A stretch of DNA of 64,000 bases from Anaerolineaceae bacterium (GTDB lineage: Bacteria > Chloroflexota > Anaerolineae > Aggregatilineales > Phototrophicaceae). Within the stretch, counting starts at the first letter, position 1. Each line of letters begins with the position of its first letter. A program made the position numbers and the translations under genes. The stretch covers positions 1,054,001-1,118,000 of the forward strand of contig JACKCF010000001.1 of the NCBI GenBank assembly GCA_020634165.1, read 5' to 3'. Shown here piece by piece: positions 1 to 8,376 of this stretch. The notes under the pieces are model-generated. The model was not told the origin of the DNA and ran no database searches. It was given only the letters and a program-made list of their open reading frames with translations.

Positions 1-22
1 CGCAGTCAACTGCGCCTTTTTC
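1..22 (+). terminator. 3' part of a terminator cut by the window edge
   Basis: The window opens with the inverted repeat CGCAGT-CA-ACTGCG followed by CCTTTTTCT. The visible loop is only two bases and the downstream arm continues with CC, so the stem probably extends left of the window. It would end an upstream plus-strand gene that is not visible. Confidence 0.5.
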
Positions 23-50
23 TGTTTAGTACAGGGACTGACTTGATATT

Positions 51-464
51 ATGTCACTGACTCGCTGGTTTATTGCTTTCGTGATGAATGTTGCGTTGAG
101 TTTCTTCAGCTATTTTTTGACAACGCATTTTGGTTTGGGCAACGAGCTAGTCTTATTTGTCCCTATTGCGGCTCTTGTCACGACTGCGACAACCTGGTTT
201 ATATTGACTTACCAGCGTACAGGCAAAGAGAAACGCGGCCAGCACACTGCCCAGCTTGAAGCCGATATCCGCAATCTTGAAGGGCGGCTTGACCGCCTGG
301 AGACGATTGCTGCGGCAGACTTCGTGAATGAGCATCGGCAGGGCAGCACTGAAATAGAAGATCGCCTGACCCGCCTGGAAACCATCGCGGCTGCCGAGCA
401 TCTCAGTGAACACCCTGAGACAATGGATCAGGTGGAGTCATTGCGCAAGCGCGGCATGAACTAA
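51..464 (+). CDS. small two-helix membrane protein with a duplicated coiled-coil segment
   Basis: 137 residues, family not recognised. Two hydrophobic segments (about 7-25 and 33-54) are followed by a basic stretch and a long charged helix. The helix holds a near-exact internal duplication (residues about 77-95 and 103-121), each copy with the core RLxRLETIAAA and ending in xxEH, a 26-residue period that suggests a coiled coil facing the cytoplasm. No clear ribosome binding site precedes the ATG. It lies just after a terminator remnant and is probably transcribed alone. A structural or scaffolding role would be a guess. Confidence 0.6.
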   Translation: MSLTRWFIAFVMNVALSFFSYFLTTHFGLGNELVLFVPIAALVTTATTWFILTYQRTGKEKRGQHTAQLEADIRNLEGRLDRLETIAAADFVNEHRQGSTEIEDRLTRLETIAAAEHLSEHPETMDQVESLRKRGMN

Positions 465-632
465 GCCGTTAGCCATAAAATTGCTAGCTAATTAGGGTAA
501 TACGGTTGTGCAGATGTTTTTATCGGGTCAATAATGGTTCCAACAGCCTTGTGGCTCGCGATCCCGCCCCTAATTTCCCTTTCTGTGATGCGAAGGGATT
601 ATTGCCTGCCACCAAAGAGTGAAGAAAGGCAT

Positions 633-676
633 CCTTCCACCTCACGGGGGAAGGACCGAGGAAGGGGGGCTGGTTA
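633..676. repeat. GC-rich palindrome in a gene-free gap
   Basis: The gap between the first gene and murJ contains CCTTCC, ten bases, then GGAAGG, followed by a second GGAAGG-like tract. Its layout resembles the DUF559-flanking palindromes near 25.8 and 26.2 kb, but the sequence is diverged. I see nothing else in the 465-709 interval. Confidence 0.3.
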
Positions 677-709
677 GAAAAACATGCGCTAACTCAATTC
701 TCGGAGATT

Positions 710-2407
710 CTAAGCCGTCAGCCGCCGCAGCACCGGAATCCGCCGCAGAACTGGCCCCAGCAAATCAAGCACTTCTGGTACGCCTAATACCCATGCAGCG
801 ACGAAAAACACGCCTCCGCCGATGATGCCGCCTACAATCGCCACGACAAAGCCTTCGGTCGGCATGACCTGATTAATCACCCACAGCACCACCGCCATAA
901 TCAGTGTCGCGATGGCTGTGCGGCTGACGCTGTACCACGTTCCAGCATCATCCAGGCCCGACGTTGTCCCCAAATGGCCGATGCGGCGCCGCAGCAGCCA
1001 GTAGAGCGTTGCCGCCTCAATGAGGGTGGTGAGGGCATTGGCTAGGGCCAGCCCTGCAAATGGCCCCCGTATCAGGCTTTCCGGGTCGCCGATCACACGG
1101 ATGAACAGCACACTCAGCACGATATTCGCCACCATCGCGCCAATGCCGATGCGCACCGGCGTCCAGGTATCTTCGAGCGCATAAAACGCCCGCGAGAGAA
1201 TTTCCAACAAGGCAAAGCCAGCAATCCCTGAAGCATAAAAGCCGAGCGCCCAAGCGGTGGCTTCCGTAGCTGTTCGGCTCCATTCACCCCGCTCAAAAAT
1301 GCTGACAATCGGCACACCCAGCACGATGAAAGCTGCTGTGGCGGGCAGTGCCAAAAACAGCACACTGCGCATCGCCCGACTGAGCCGATCCTTATAGCCG
1401 TCCCAGTCGCCCCGTGCGTGTAATGCGCTCAACGTCGGGAAAACCGCCGACCCCACACTCTGGCCGATCATGCCTAACGCGAAGAACATCAGGTTGAAGG
1501 CCGTTTGCAGCGCGACGTAGCTGCCTTCGATCATGCCGCTGGCCAGATTAACGTTGACGACAAAATTGATCTGTACCACGCCCTGGCCCAGGATACGGGG
1601 TCCCATCAGCCGCAATACATCCCATACGCCCGGCAGCTTCCAGTCGAAGCTGGGCCGTAATTTCGCCCGTAGTTGCCATAGGCCGGGTAATTGCACCAGC
1701 AAGTGCAGCACCGCGCTCAGGATTGCCCCATAAGCCAGACCGTATACGCTGGCATTCCCAACCTGATCCAGCGGCAGATGTCCACCCATAGGCAGCAGAC
1801 CAAATGCTGCATTCGCTGAGGCCATCATCGGCGCAATGAACAGTGCTCCGGCGATGATGCCCAGGCTGTTCATGCTGATCGCGAGGCTCGGCAGCAGAAA
1901 CAGCCCGTTCGACTGCAAGATGCCCATCACCAGCCCGCTGATGCTGAAGATAAACGGCGTCACCATCATCAGCCGCATGAGGTGGGCGGCGAGCTGCTGC
2001 TGCACCAGTGGCCGCCCTGGATAGAGCACATGCTGCACAATCGGGTCAGCGAACAGAATGACGATCAAGCCCAACAATCCCGCCGCCAGTGCCGAGAAGG
2101 TCATCACGGTGCTGGCGAAGTGCCATGCGGCCTGCTTATCGCCCTCACGCACACGCGCATAAATCGGGATAAATGACGATCCAAGCGCGCCACCGGCCAC
2201 CAGCACGAAGATCAACTCCGGCAGGCGCTGTGCTGCCAGGAAGGCTTCGTGTGCTTCACTGGTTCCAAACTGAGCGTTCAGCACCGCTGTCCGCACGAAC
2301 CCCAGCACACCGCTCGCCAAAAATCCAAGCAGCATCAGCAGCGCCGCCCGTAGAATCTGGGCATTGCTGAGGGTACTGTTATCCTGGCTGGCGGCTGTGT
2401 CGGCCAT
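710..2407 (-). CDS. murJ: lipid II flippase MurJ (MviN family)
   Basis: A polytopic inner-membrane protein of about 565 residues with the MurJ/MviN pattern of many hydrophobic helices. Recognisable blocks are the N-terminal LGFVRTAVLNAQFG, the TPFIFSISGLVMGILQS loop and the LEILSRAFYALEDTWTPV segment. It is expected to flip the lipid-linked peptidoglycan precursor across the membrane. The start was placed at the ATG giving MADTAASQDN, because the 30 codons upstream encode no sensible leader and AGGA lies just 5' of this ATG. It faces away from rplI across a 315-base gap. Confidence 0.9.
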   Translation of the reverse strand: MADTAASQDNSTLSNAQILRAALLMLLGFLASGVLGFVRTAVLNAQFGTSEAHEAFLAAQRLPELIFVLVAGGALGSSFIPIYARVREGDKQAAWHFASTVMTFSALAAGLLGLIVILFADPIVQHVLYPGRPLVQQQLAAHLMRLMMVTPFIFSISGLVMGILQSNGLFLLPSLAISMNSLGIIAGALFIAPMMASANAAFGLLPMGGHLPLDQVGNASVYGLAYGAILSAVLHLLVQLPGLWQLRAKLRPSFDWKLPGVWDVLRLMGPRILGQGVVQINFVVNVNLASGMIEGSYVALQTAFNLMFFALGMIGQSVGSAVFPTLSALHARGDWDGYKDRLSRAMRSVLFLALPATAAFIVLGVPIVSIFERGEWSRTATEATAWALGFYASGIAGFALLEILSRAFYALEDTWTPVRIGIGAMVANIVLSVLFIRVIGDPESLIRGPFAGLALANALTTLIEAATLYWLLRRRIGHLGTTSGLDDAGTWYSVSRTAIATLIMAVVLWVINQVMPTEGFVVAIVGGIIGGGVFFVAAWVLGVPEVLDLLGPVLRRIPVLRRLTA

Positions 2408-2614
2408 GCTGATGTCCTGACGGGAACTGCCCGCAGCGCTAATCAGGCCAGGGCAGATGGTTTGTAAGCATTGTAATTTGAATTGCGACACGCGCAACAG
2501 CGATTGTTAAGCTTGCCTGACGCTTGGCCACCGCTGGCTTGAAAATGGACCAGGTACCCCATATGCTAGCGTGGAATGGGCAACTAAACGACCTGTGTGA
2601 CGCTAGATTAGGAC

Positions 2615-2643
2615 TTGGCATGCATAGGGTCGCTGTTTATAAT
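2615..2643 (+). promoter_or_regulatory. sigma70-type promoter for rplI
   Basis: TTGGCA (2615-2620), a spacer of exactly 17 bases, and a perfect TATAAT (2638-2643). It lies 80 bases before the rplI start in the murJ-rplI divergent gap. It is one of the two best promoter matches in the window. Nothing else is recognised in the 2408-2723 gap. Confidence 0.7.
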
Positions 2644-2723
2644 GCACTACGTTTCGAGACCCATAAGCAAGACGCATAGCCGCCCGTAAATGGGCGCTGA
2701 TATTTCGTAAGGAAAGTGCCCAT

Positions 2724-3341
2724 ATGAAAGTCATTCTTCTCCAGGACATCTACAAGCATGGTGTCGCAGGTGAAGTGGTAGACGTCGCAAACGGCTTTGC
2801 CCGTAATTACCTGATTCCGCGTAAAATGGCGGTTCAGGCGACCAAAAACTCCCTGCGTGCCCACAAAAAGCTGACCGAACGTGTTGAGGCCCGTCGCGCT
2901 CAGTACGACAACATGCTCAACGAAGTCGCCCGTCAGATCGACGGTGCGGAAATTATCTTCGAGCGTCGTGCCGCATCCACTGGCAAGCTCTTCGGTTCTG
3001 TCACCAATCAGGAAATGGCCGACGAACTGCTTGCGGTCACTGGCGTTGACATCAATCGTCGCCGCATCAGCATTCAGAACATCCGCGAACTGGGTACCCA
3101 CGCAGTTCCTGTTCGCATCGGCACCGATGTCAACCCGAACATCACGGCCATCGTCATTCGTGAAGGTGAACTGGCCGAGTTCTTGGCTGCCCGTGAAGCC
3201 GGTAAAGCGGATGAATTCTTCGGCGACGAAGTTGAAGGCGGCGAAGAATACGTTGAAGAGATCGTCGAGGAAGTGGAAGTTCCTGAAGAAGTCGTGGTTG
3301 AAGCAGCAGCCGAAGCCGTTGCTGAAGAGGACGCTGAATAA
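2724..3341 (+). CDS. rplI: 50S ribosomal protein bL9 with an acidic C-terminal extension
   Basis: The N-terminal half has the bL9 signature (MKVILLQDIYKHG, then VDVANGFARNYLIPRKMA), followed by the connecting helix and the rRNA-binding C-terminal domain ending near residue 150. The family is usually about 148 residues. This protein has 205, the extra being a Glu/Val/Ala-rich tail from about residue 165 with almost no basic residues. AAGGAAAG precedes the ATG. It is transcribed from a strong promoter just upstream and is not clustered with rpsF, ssb or rpsR here. Confidence 0.95.
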   Translation: MKVILLQDIYKHGVAGEVVDVANGFARNYLIPRKMAVQATKNSLRAHKKLTERVEARRAQYDNMLNEVARQIDGAEIIFERRAASTGKLFGSVTNQEMADELLAVTGVDINRRRISIQNIRELGTHAVPVRIGTDVNPNITAIVIREGELAEFLAAREAGKADEFFGDEVEGGEEYVEEIVEEVEVPEEVVVEAAAEAVAEEDAE

Positions 3342-3404
3342 GCGTCACGACACTCCAGGCGTGGGTGTGTCTTAAGAGCACGGCACAAAACGATACGGTA
3401 TACT

Positions 3405-3440
3405 AGCCCCGCTGGTCACATTGTCCTGTGGGGCTTATTT
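3405..3440 (+). terminator. hairpin with T-rich tail after rplI
   Basis: AGCCCC (3405-3410) pairs with GGGGCT (3430-3435), with extra CACA/TGTG pairing inside, followed by TTATTTAT. The tail is interrupted by A, so it is a moderate terminator at best. A TATACT box just before it (about 3399-3404) could instead be a -10 element for rodZ. Confidence 0.4.
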
Positions 3441-3521
3441 ATCCTGCAAATTGTTTCGTCATCCACTCGATACTTATGCCCATTGTTTGTGTAGTTGCTG
3501 TTTTTGATTGAGTAGACGACT

Positions 3522-4835
3522 ATGGATCCACAAGCGCTAGGGCGCTACCTCCGAGAAAGCCGGGAAACGAGAGAAATCAGGTTGGACGATGCCGTTGCAT
3601 CGCTCAAGATTCGTCGCGGCATTCTGGAGAGTTTTGAAGAGGGTAACTTCGACGTTGCCGAGACCGATGTGCAGGTGCGTGGCTTGCTGCGCAACTATGC
3701 CCGCTATCTGCAACTCGATGAAAGCACCGTCCTCAGCTACTACGAGGCCGCCCAGCAGGAAGACGACGGCGAACGGGGCTTGTTCCGGCGGCGCAAAAAG
3801 AATGCGGATGTCGAGCTACGCGCACCACGCAAAATCACGGATACGCCGCCATCTCTGCCGATTGTAGAAATCGCCGCTGCCAAAGATGCGCGCAACCGCA
3901 CCATGCTGACGACCTTTGTTCAGCTTGCAGTGGGGCTGGCAGCATTGATGGTCGTTATCTTCATTGGTGCCCAACTGCTGACGCTGGCACCGATCAGTGC
4001 CACACCAGAACCAACCACCGAGGTCGTTAGTGCCCCTGGTACCCCAACTGCGACCTACACCGCCACCTGGACACCGCTGCCGCCATTGGAAGAAACGCTG
4101 CCGGAATCCAATTTCTTTTCGACAGGCGTTGTTGTTGAAATTGAGCTTCTCCAGCGCTCTTGGATGCGTATTATCGCGGATGGCGTCGAGCAGTTTTCTG
4201 GTATAGCCACTACAGGCGAAGCCTACCGTTCCGAGGCCAATCAGGAGATTCAGCTTTCCGTTGCCAATGCGGCGGCTGTTCGTGTGACCTACAATGGCAG
4301 TGAACTCCAACCTTTGGGCGTCCGCGGCCAGCAGGTGGAAATCACCTTCACACCCTCGGAAATGACGATGGATGCCAGCAACGCAGGCTTGCAGCCAACG
4401 CAAACGCCTGCTGCCGATACTAGCGTGGATGTCACACCAACCGATTCGGTCCCGACACCGATAGGGGCAGCAGGTGGAGATGTCGATCAGCCAGCGCCGA
4501 CAGATGCGGTTACTGCCGAGCCAACAGCTAGCAGCGGCGGCGATCCCGACATGGCCAACAACAGCAGCCCATCGGTCAATACGGGGCCACCGACGCCCAC
4601 GCCGCTGCCATTCGCGCAGGCATCGCCTGTAGGCGATACAGGCGTTGATGCGCCAACACCGGAAGCGCCATCTGACAGTAGTGCGGCCCAACCAACAGAA
4701 ATTGCATTCGATACGGCAACGCCGACAACAGCCGTCACACCAACATTGGCGCCGACCAACACGGGCATTCCGACAGCAACGGCTATTTTGCCGCCGCGTT
4801 CTACGCCATCCAACCTACCGACCGCCAAGCCCTAG
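3522..4835 (+). CDS. rodZ: RodZ-like cytoskeletal HTH membrane protein
   Basis: Residues 1-79 form the Xre-like HTH_25 domain of RodZ (LGRYLRESRETREIRLDDAV, then the RGLLRNYARYL block). One membrane helix lies at about 128-154, followed by a RodZ C-terminal beta domain (DUF4115 type, about 200-285) and a long low-complexity Thr/Pro/Ala/Ser tail of about 150 residues. RodZ links MreB to the envelope in rod-shaped cells. E. coli RodZ is about 337 residues; the 437 here is explained by the tail. It is followed 39 bases later by rimO, a common arrangement in several phyla. Confidence 0.8.
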   Translation: MDPQALGRYLRESRETREIRLDDAVASLKIRRGILESFEEGNFDVAETDVQVRGLLRNYARYLQLDESTVLSYYEAAQQEDDGERGLFRRRKKNADVELRAPRKITDTPPSLPIVEIAAAKDARNRTMLTTFVQLAVGLAALMVVIFIGAQLLTLAPISATPEPTTEVVSAPGTPTATYTATWTPLPPLEETLPESNFFSTGVVVEIELLQRSWMRIIADGVEQFSGIATTGEAYRSEANQEIQLSVANAAAVRVTYNGSELQPLGVRGQQVEITFTPSEMTMDASNAGLQPTQTPAADTSVDVTPTDSVPTPIGAAGGDVDQPAPTDAVTAEPTASSGGDPDMANNSSPSVNTGPPTPTPLPFAQASPVGDTGVDAPTPEAPSDSSAAQPTEIAFDTATPTTAVTPTLAPTNTGIPTATAILPPRSTPSNLPTAKP

Positions 4836-4874
4836 CGCATATACAGGCGCTTTAGTTCAACGAGAGAATGACAT

Positions 4875-6326
4875 ATGACGACAGCCAGCAACCGTCGCGA
4901 CAAATACTTCCTGCTCAGTCTGGGATGCTCCAAAAATACCGTCGATAGTGAAAGCATCGCCCAGGTGCTGGAACAGCAGGGCATGGTTGGCGTGGCCGTA
5001 CCTGATGAAGCCGAAGTCCTGATCGTCAATACCTGCGGCTTCATTGATACCGCCAAACAGGAAAGCGTCGACATGCTGCGCCAACTGGTAGACCTCAAGC
5101 AAAGTCATCAAATGGTGATCGCAGCGGGTTGTCTGTCACAGCGCTATGGCGAAACGCTCGTCCAGGATATTCCGGGGCTGGATGGCGTCATTGGTACGCG
5201 CCGCTGGATGGATATTTTTGACCTGGTGACGCGCCTGCGTGAACGTAAACATCCGCAGCCGTTGTACCATCTGCCGACTGATGCCAAAGTCGTTGGTCTG
5301 GATGAACGCGGCGTACTGCGTGCCAGTATTCAGGGTGCCAGCGCTTATCTCAAAATCGCTGATGGCTGTCGCCGCCCATGTGCCTTCTGTGCCATACCAG
5401 CCATCAAGGGCACGGCTGTCAGCCGCCCGATAGAGAGTATCGTCGCGGAAGCGGTACGTCTGCAGGAATTGGGCGTCAAAGAGCTGATGCTCATTGCCCA
5501 GGATACGACCGACTACGGCTATGACCTCGGTATGAAGGAGGGACTCGCTCATCTGCTGGATGCCATCTGCGAAGCGGCACCAGAAATTCCCTGGATACGC
5601 ATCATGTATGCTTATCCAGGCTACGTCACCGAGCGCCTGATGGAGGCGATGGCCAAACACAAGCAGGTGCTGCCATACCTCGATATTCCTTTACAGCATG
5701 GCAACCGTGAAGTGCTCAAACGCATGAAGCGGCCTGCCAAAATCGAATGGGTTTATGACACGGTTGGCAAACTGCGCACCATGATCCCGGAATTGGCTGT
5801 ACGGACCACCTTTATCGTTGGCTATCCTGGCGAAACAGACGAGGAATTTGCAGGTCTGGTGAAGTTCGTCAAAGACTTGCAGTTTGACCGTGTGGGTGCC
5901 TTTACCTACAGCTATGAAGTCGGTACGCCCAGCGCCACGCTGCCCAATCAGGTCGATGATGAGGTCAAGCAGGCGCGTTATGAAGAACTCATGGCTGTCC
6001 AGCAGAATATCAGTCTGGCTAAAAACCAGTCCTTCGTGGGTAAAACGCTCGACATTCTGGTCGAAGGGCATGGTGCTGCCGAAGATGAGGATGGCAACTC
6101 AATCGACCAGATCATCAGCCTGGGACGCAGTTACCGTGATGCTCCCGAAATCGACGGGTATGTGCTGGTCGAAGGCGAATTGCCGCCTGGGGAAATCGTG
6201 CCTGTTCGCATCACTGGCGCGACAACCTATGACCTTCTGGCGACTGTCGATCTCAACCAGCCGCAGATCATCCAGCCAGGTCAGGTCATCAGCGAGGGCA
6301 TGATCGACCTCAATAGCATCAATTAG
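4875..6326 (+). CDS. rimO: ribosomal protein uS12 methylthiotransferase RimO
   Basis: A radical-SAM methylthiotransferase that adds a beta-methylthio group to an Asp of uS12. The N-terminal UPF0004 domain carries three cluster cysteines (C18 in SLGCSKN, C54 in VNTCGFI, C86 in AAGCLSQ). The radical-SAM motif is C165-x3-C169-x2-C172 within DGCRRPCAFC. A TRAM-like domain closes the protein. The 483-residue length fits, and SLGCSKN with the GCRRPC context separates it from MiaB. The start follows GAGAGAATGACAT. Confidence 0.92.
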   Translation: MTTASNRRDKYFLLSLGCSKNTVDSESIAQVLEQQGMVGVAVPDEAEVLIVNTCGFIDTAKQESVDMLRQLVDLKQSHQMVIAAGCLSQRYGETLVQDIPGLDGVIGTRRWMDIFDLVTRLRERKHPQPLYHLPTDAKVVGLDERGVLRASIQGASAYLKIADGCRRPCAFCAIPAIKGTAVSRPIESIVAEAVRLQELGVKELMLIAQDTTDYGYDLGMKEGLAHLLDAICEAAPEIPWIRIMYAYPGYVTERLMEAMAKHKQVLPYLDIPLQHGNREVLKRMKRPAKIEWVYDTVGKLRTMIPELAVRTTFIVGYPGETDEEFAGLVKFVKDLQFDRVGAFTYSYEVGTPSATLPNQVDDEVKQARYEELMAVQQNISLAKNQSFVGKTLDILVEGHGAAEDEDGNSIDQIISLGRSYRDAPEIDGYVLVEGELPPGEIVPVRITGATTYDLLATVDLNQPQIIQPGQVISEGMIDLNSIN

Positions 6327-6408
6327 GGCGTTTAGCATTTGTAGCCTGCGTTTTCGTAATGGCAAGGCCCACATAAATATGAATCGAACCTGACTTTAAT
6401 CAGGCAAC

Positions 6409-6445
6409 AAAAAAAGAGGCTGCCCATACAGGCGGCCTCTTTTTT
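6409..6445. terminator. bidirectional terminator between rimO and the SH3b gene
   Basis: AAAAAAGAGGC-T-GCC, six-base loop, GGC-G-GCCTCTTTTTT. The long stem has one T-G pair, an A run on the left and a T run on the right, so it serves both convergent genes. Confidence 0.9.
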
Positions 6446-6463
6446 AGAACTAAGCGGGATTAA

Positions 6464-7198
6464 CTAGCCTTCCAGGGCTTTTTCCAACCAATAGAGGTTG
6501 CTGCCCCAGATGCTGATGCGCTGGCTTTCTGATGCCCAGCCTTCTTTGCCATCTGTGTAACGAATCTTGTACCAGGTCAATGGACCGTATCCGGCACAAA
6601 TCGGACCTTCTAGTACTTCAAAGCGAGAACCATGCGGATAGATGGCGATGGGGTTGCCCGCAGGCGCGTCGCGCAAGGTGCTGTATTCCCGTGCAACCAT
6701 ACCACCATCACCGACAGCCAGAAGTGGCGGCAAAGAGGCGGCGCATGGCGGTAATGTTGGGGGTGGCGGTGTAGTCGGAACAGGTGTCACAGGTACTGCG
6801 GTGGGTGTCGACGTAACAGGTGTCGTAGAAGCGGCGGGTTCCAGCCAGTAAAGATTGCCGCCCCATTCGCTGCTGACCTGGCTCTCATTGGCCCAACCGA
6901 TCAGACCGCTGCCGTAATCAATTTGCACATACAGCAAATTATCCGCACAGACAGCATTGCCAACGACTGTGAAGACGCTGCCATATCCCTTATAGGCGAT
7001 AGGAACGCCCGCAGGAGCATTACGCAGCGTACTATACTCACGTGCGACACGGCCCTGGTCGCCCACAGTGAGACGCGACTCCAAAGAGCCTGGGCATGTA
7101 GCGGAAACGGCTCCTGCTGCAAAGACGGCACTGACGCCTGTCAATACCAGTAGCAGGACTAGCAGAAACACCAAGGGTTTCATCTGTGATCGGATCAT
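6464..7198 (-). CDS. secreted protein with two SH3b domains
   Basis: 244 residues. A signal peptide (hydrophobic core about 8-28, ending VFAAG) is followed by two homologous bacterial SH3 repeats. Each has REYSTLR[ND]APAG, a glycine-aromatic middle and an ending WGxNLYWLE. A Thr/Pro linker (about 120-150) separates them. SH3b domains usually bind cell-wall peptides or glycans, so a wall-associated role is likely, but no catalytic domain is present. The first ATG follows GGGGGAAACAAT. SH3b domains recur in the glycosidase-like genes at 16.9 and 31.3 kb. Confidence 0.8.
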   Translation of the reverse strand: MIRSQMKPLVFLLVLLLVLTGVSAVFAAGAVSATCPGSLESRLTVGDQGRVAREYSTLRNAPAGVPIAYKGYGSVFTVVGNAVCADNLLYVQIDYGSGLIGWANESQVSSEWGGNLYWLEPAASTTPVTSTPTAVPVTPVPTTPPPPTLPPCAASLPPLLAVGDGGMVAREYSTLRDAPAGNPIAIYPHGSRFEVLEGPICAGYGPLTWYKIRYTDGKEGWASESQRISIWGSNLYWLEKALEG

Positions 7199-7259
7199 AT
7201 TGTTTCCCCCTATTTGGCCGATAAAGAAATAACGCTGGTTTCAAAACACCACTAATAGC

Positions 7260-7287
7260 ACAACATACAACAAATAGACGTATGTTG
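7260..7287. promoter_or_regulatory. perfect inverted repeat upstream of the SH3b gene
   Basis: CAACATAC and GTATGTTG (8 bp each, spacing about 11) lie 60-90 bases upstream of the SH3b gene start and downstream of rnz. It could be an operator or a weak hairpin ending transcription from upstream. No factor is identifiable. Confidence 0.35.
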
Positions 7288-7356
7288 CGTAATGATTGTA
7301 ATAGCGTTTGTCATCTTGCGCAAAATAAAGGTACTAAAACATGCGAAGGGTGTTGG

Positions 7357-8328
7357 CTAACTGTTGCTCTCAGGCATGTTTCGATACGATGCTTTCGACT
7401 TGACCATCGGCTTATCGCGCCGAATCGAAAAATGATCGAAGTCGCGCACAATATGGACCTCCGGGAAGATTGCCTGTGCTTCTTCGAGCATATCCCGTTC
7501 CCGATAGCGTCGTGAAACATGGGTGATGAGTAGGTTACGCACATTGGCCTGCTGGGCGATTTCCGCACCCTGGCGGATCGTCAGATGGCCGAAGCGCCGC
7601 GCCATATCCGCTTCTTCCTGCATAAAAGTGCCCTCGATCACGAGTGCATCTGCATCCTGAACGTAGGGCAGCAGTGGCTCAACCCGACCCACATCGCCTG
7701 TGAATACCACCTTCACGCCAGGGACAGTCGCGCCAAGAACATCTTCCGGCTGCACGATGCGGCCATCTGTCAGTGTCACTGCTTCACCCCGAACAAGCTG
7801 GCTGCGTTCCGGGCCGAATGGTACACCAAGCGCATCGGCTTTTTCTGCTAAAAATGGCCGATGATCTTCTTCTTCAAAGACATACCCGTAACAGTCCGGC
7901 CCTCGGTGCACGACCGGAAAGGCGGTCACAGTGAACTTTTTGCCCTGGTAAAAAACACCCGCTTCCACAGGCTTGAGGTGCACCGGCACTGGCGGCGTCT
8001 GATGGGCAAATACCACATTAAACAGCAAATCATGAACGCGATTGAGTGTGGTTGCGCCACCCCAGATCGTGAAATCGTCAATTGTCTCCCAGCGGGTAAA
8101 GGTCGAGACCAGCCCGCCCAGGCCCAGAATGTGATCCAGGTGGCCGTGCGTCAGCATAATATGGTTGAGCTTCTTAAAGCCAATGCCGCTGCGCAGAATC
8201 TGGCGTTGGGTGCCTTCGCCGCAATCCACCAGAAAACGATCTTCGCCAGCCAACACGGCTGCTGCTGATAGCCCACGATGAATAGAGGGTGCTGAGGCGG
8301 ACGTTCCCAGAAATACAATATCAAACAT
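7357..8328 (-). CDS. rnz: ribonuclease Z (tRNA 3' endonuclease)
   Basis: A metallo-beta-lactamase-fold endonuclease that trims tRNA 3' trailers. The zinc motif THGHLDH is at residues 60-66, preceded by the family block FLVDCGEGTQRQ. Further metal ligands are visible in VVHRGPD, VFTGDVGR and LITHVSRRY. The 323-residue length is normal for the bacterial short form. The start follows AGGAACACGC. It lies 48 bases downstream of the GT39-like gene and may be co-transcribed with it. Confidence 0.92.
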   Translation of the reverse strand: MFDIVFLGTSASAPSIHRGLSAAAVLAGEDRFLVDCGEGTQRQILRSGIGFKKLNHIMLTHGHLDHILGLGGLVSTFTRWETIDDFTIWGGATTLNRVHDLLFNVVFAHQTPPVPVHLKPVEAGVFYQGKKFTVTAFPVVHRGPDCYGYVFEEEDHRPFLAEKADALGVPFGPERSQLVRGEAVTLTDGRIVQPEDVLGATVPGVKVVFTGDVGRVEPLLPYVQDADALVIEGTFMQEEADMARRFGHLTIRQGAEIAQQANVRNLLITHVSRRYRERDMLEEAQAIFPEVHIVRDFDHFSIRRDKPMVKSKASYRNMPESNS

Positions 8329-8376
8329 GCGTGTTCCTAATGCGTTGTGCTTACGTCAATTCGCGTCTCACTGCTA

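Noticed and set aside
3816..4691. Long minus-strand frame opposite rodZ
   Set aside because: It mirrors rodZ and is rich in Arg, Trp and Cys, the usual signature of an antisense shadow. rodZ has domain-level support.
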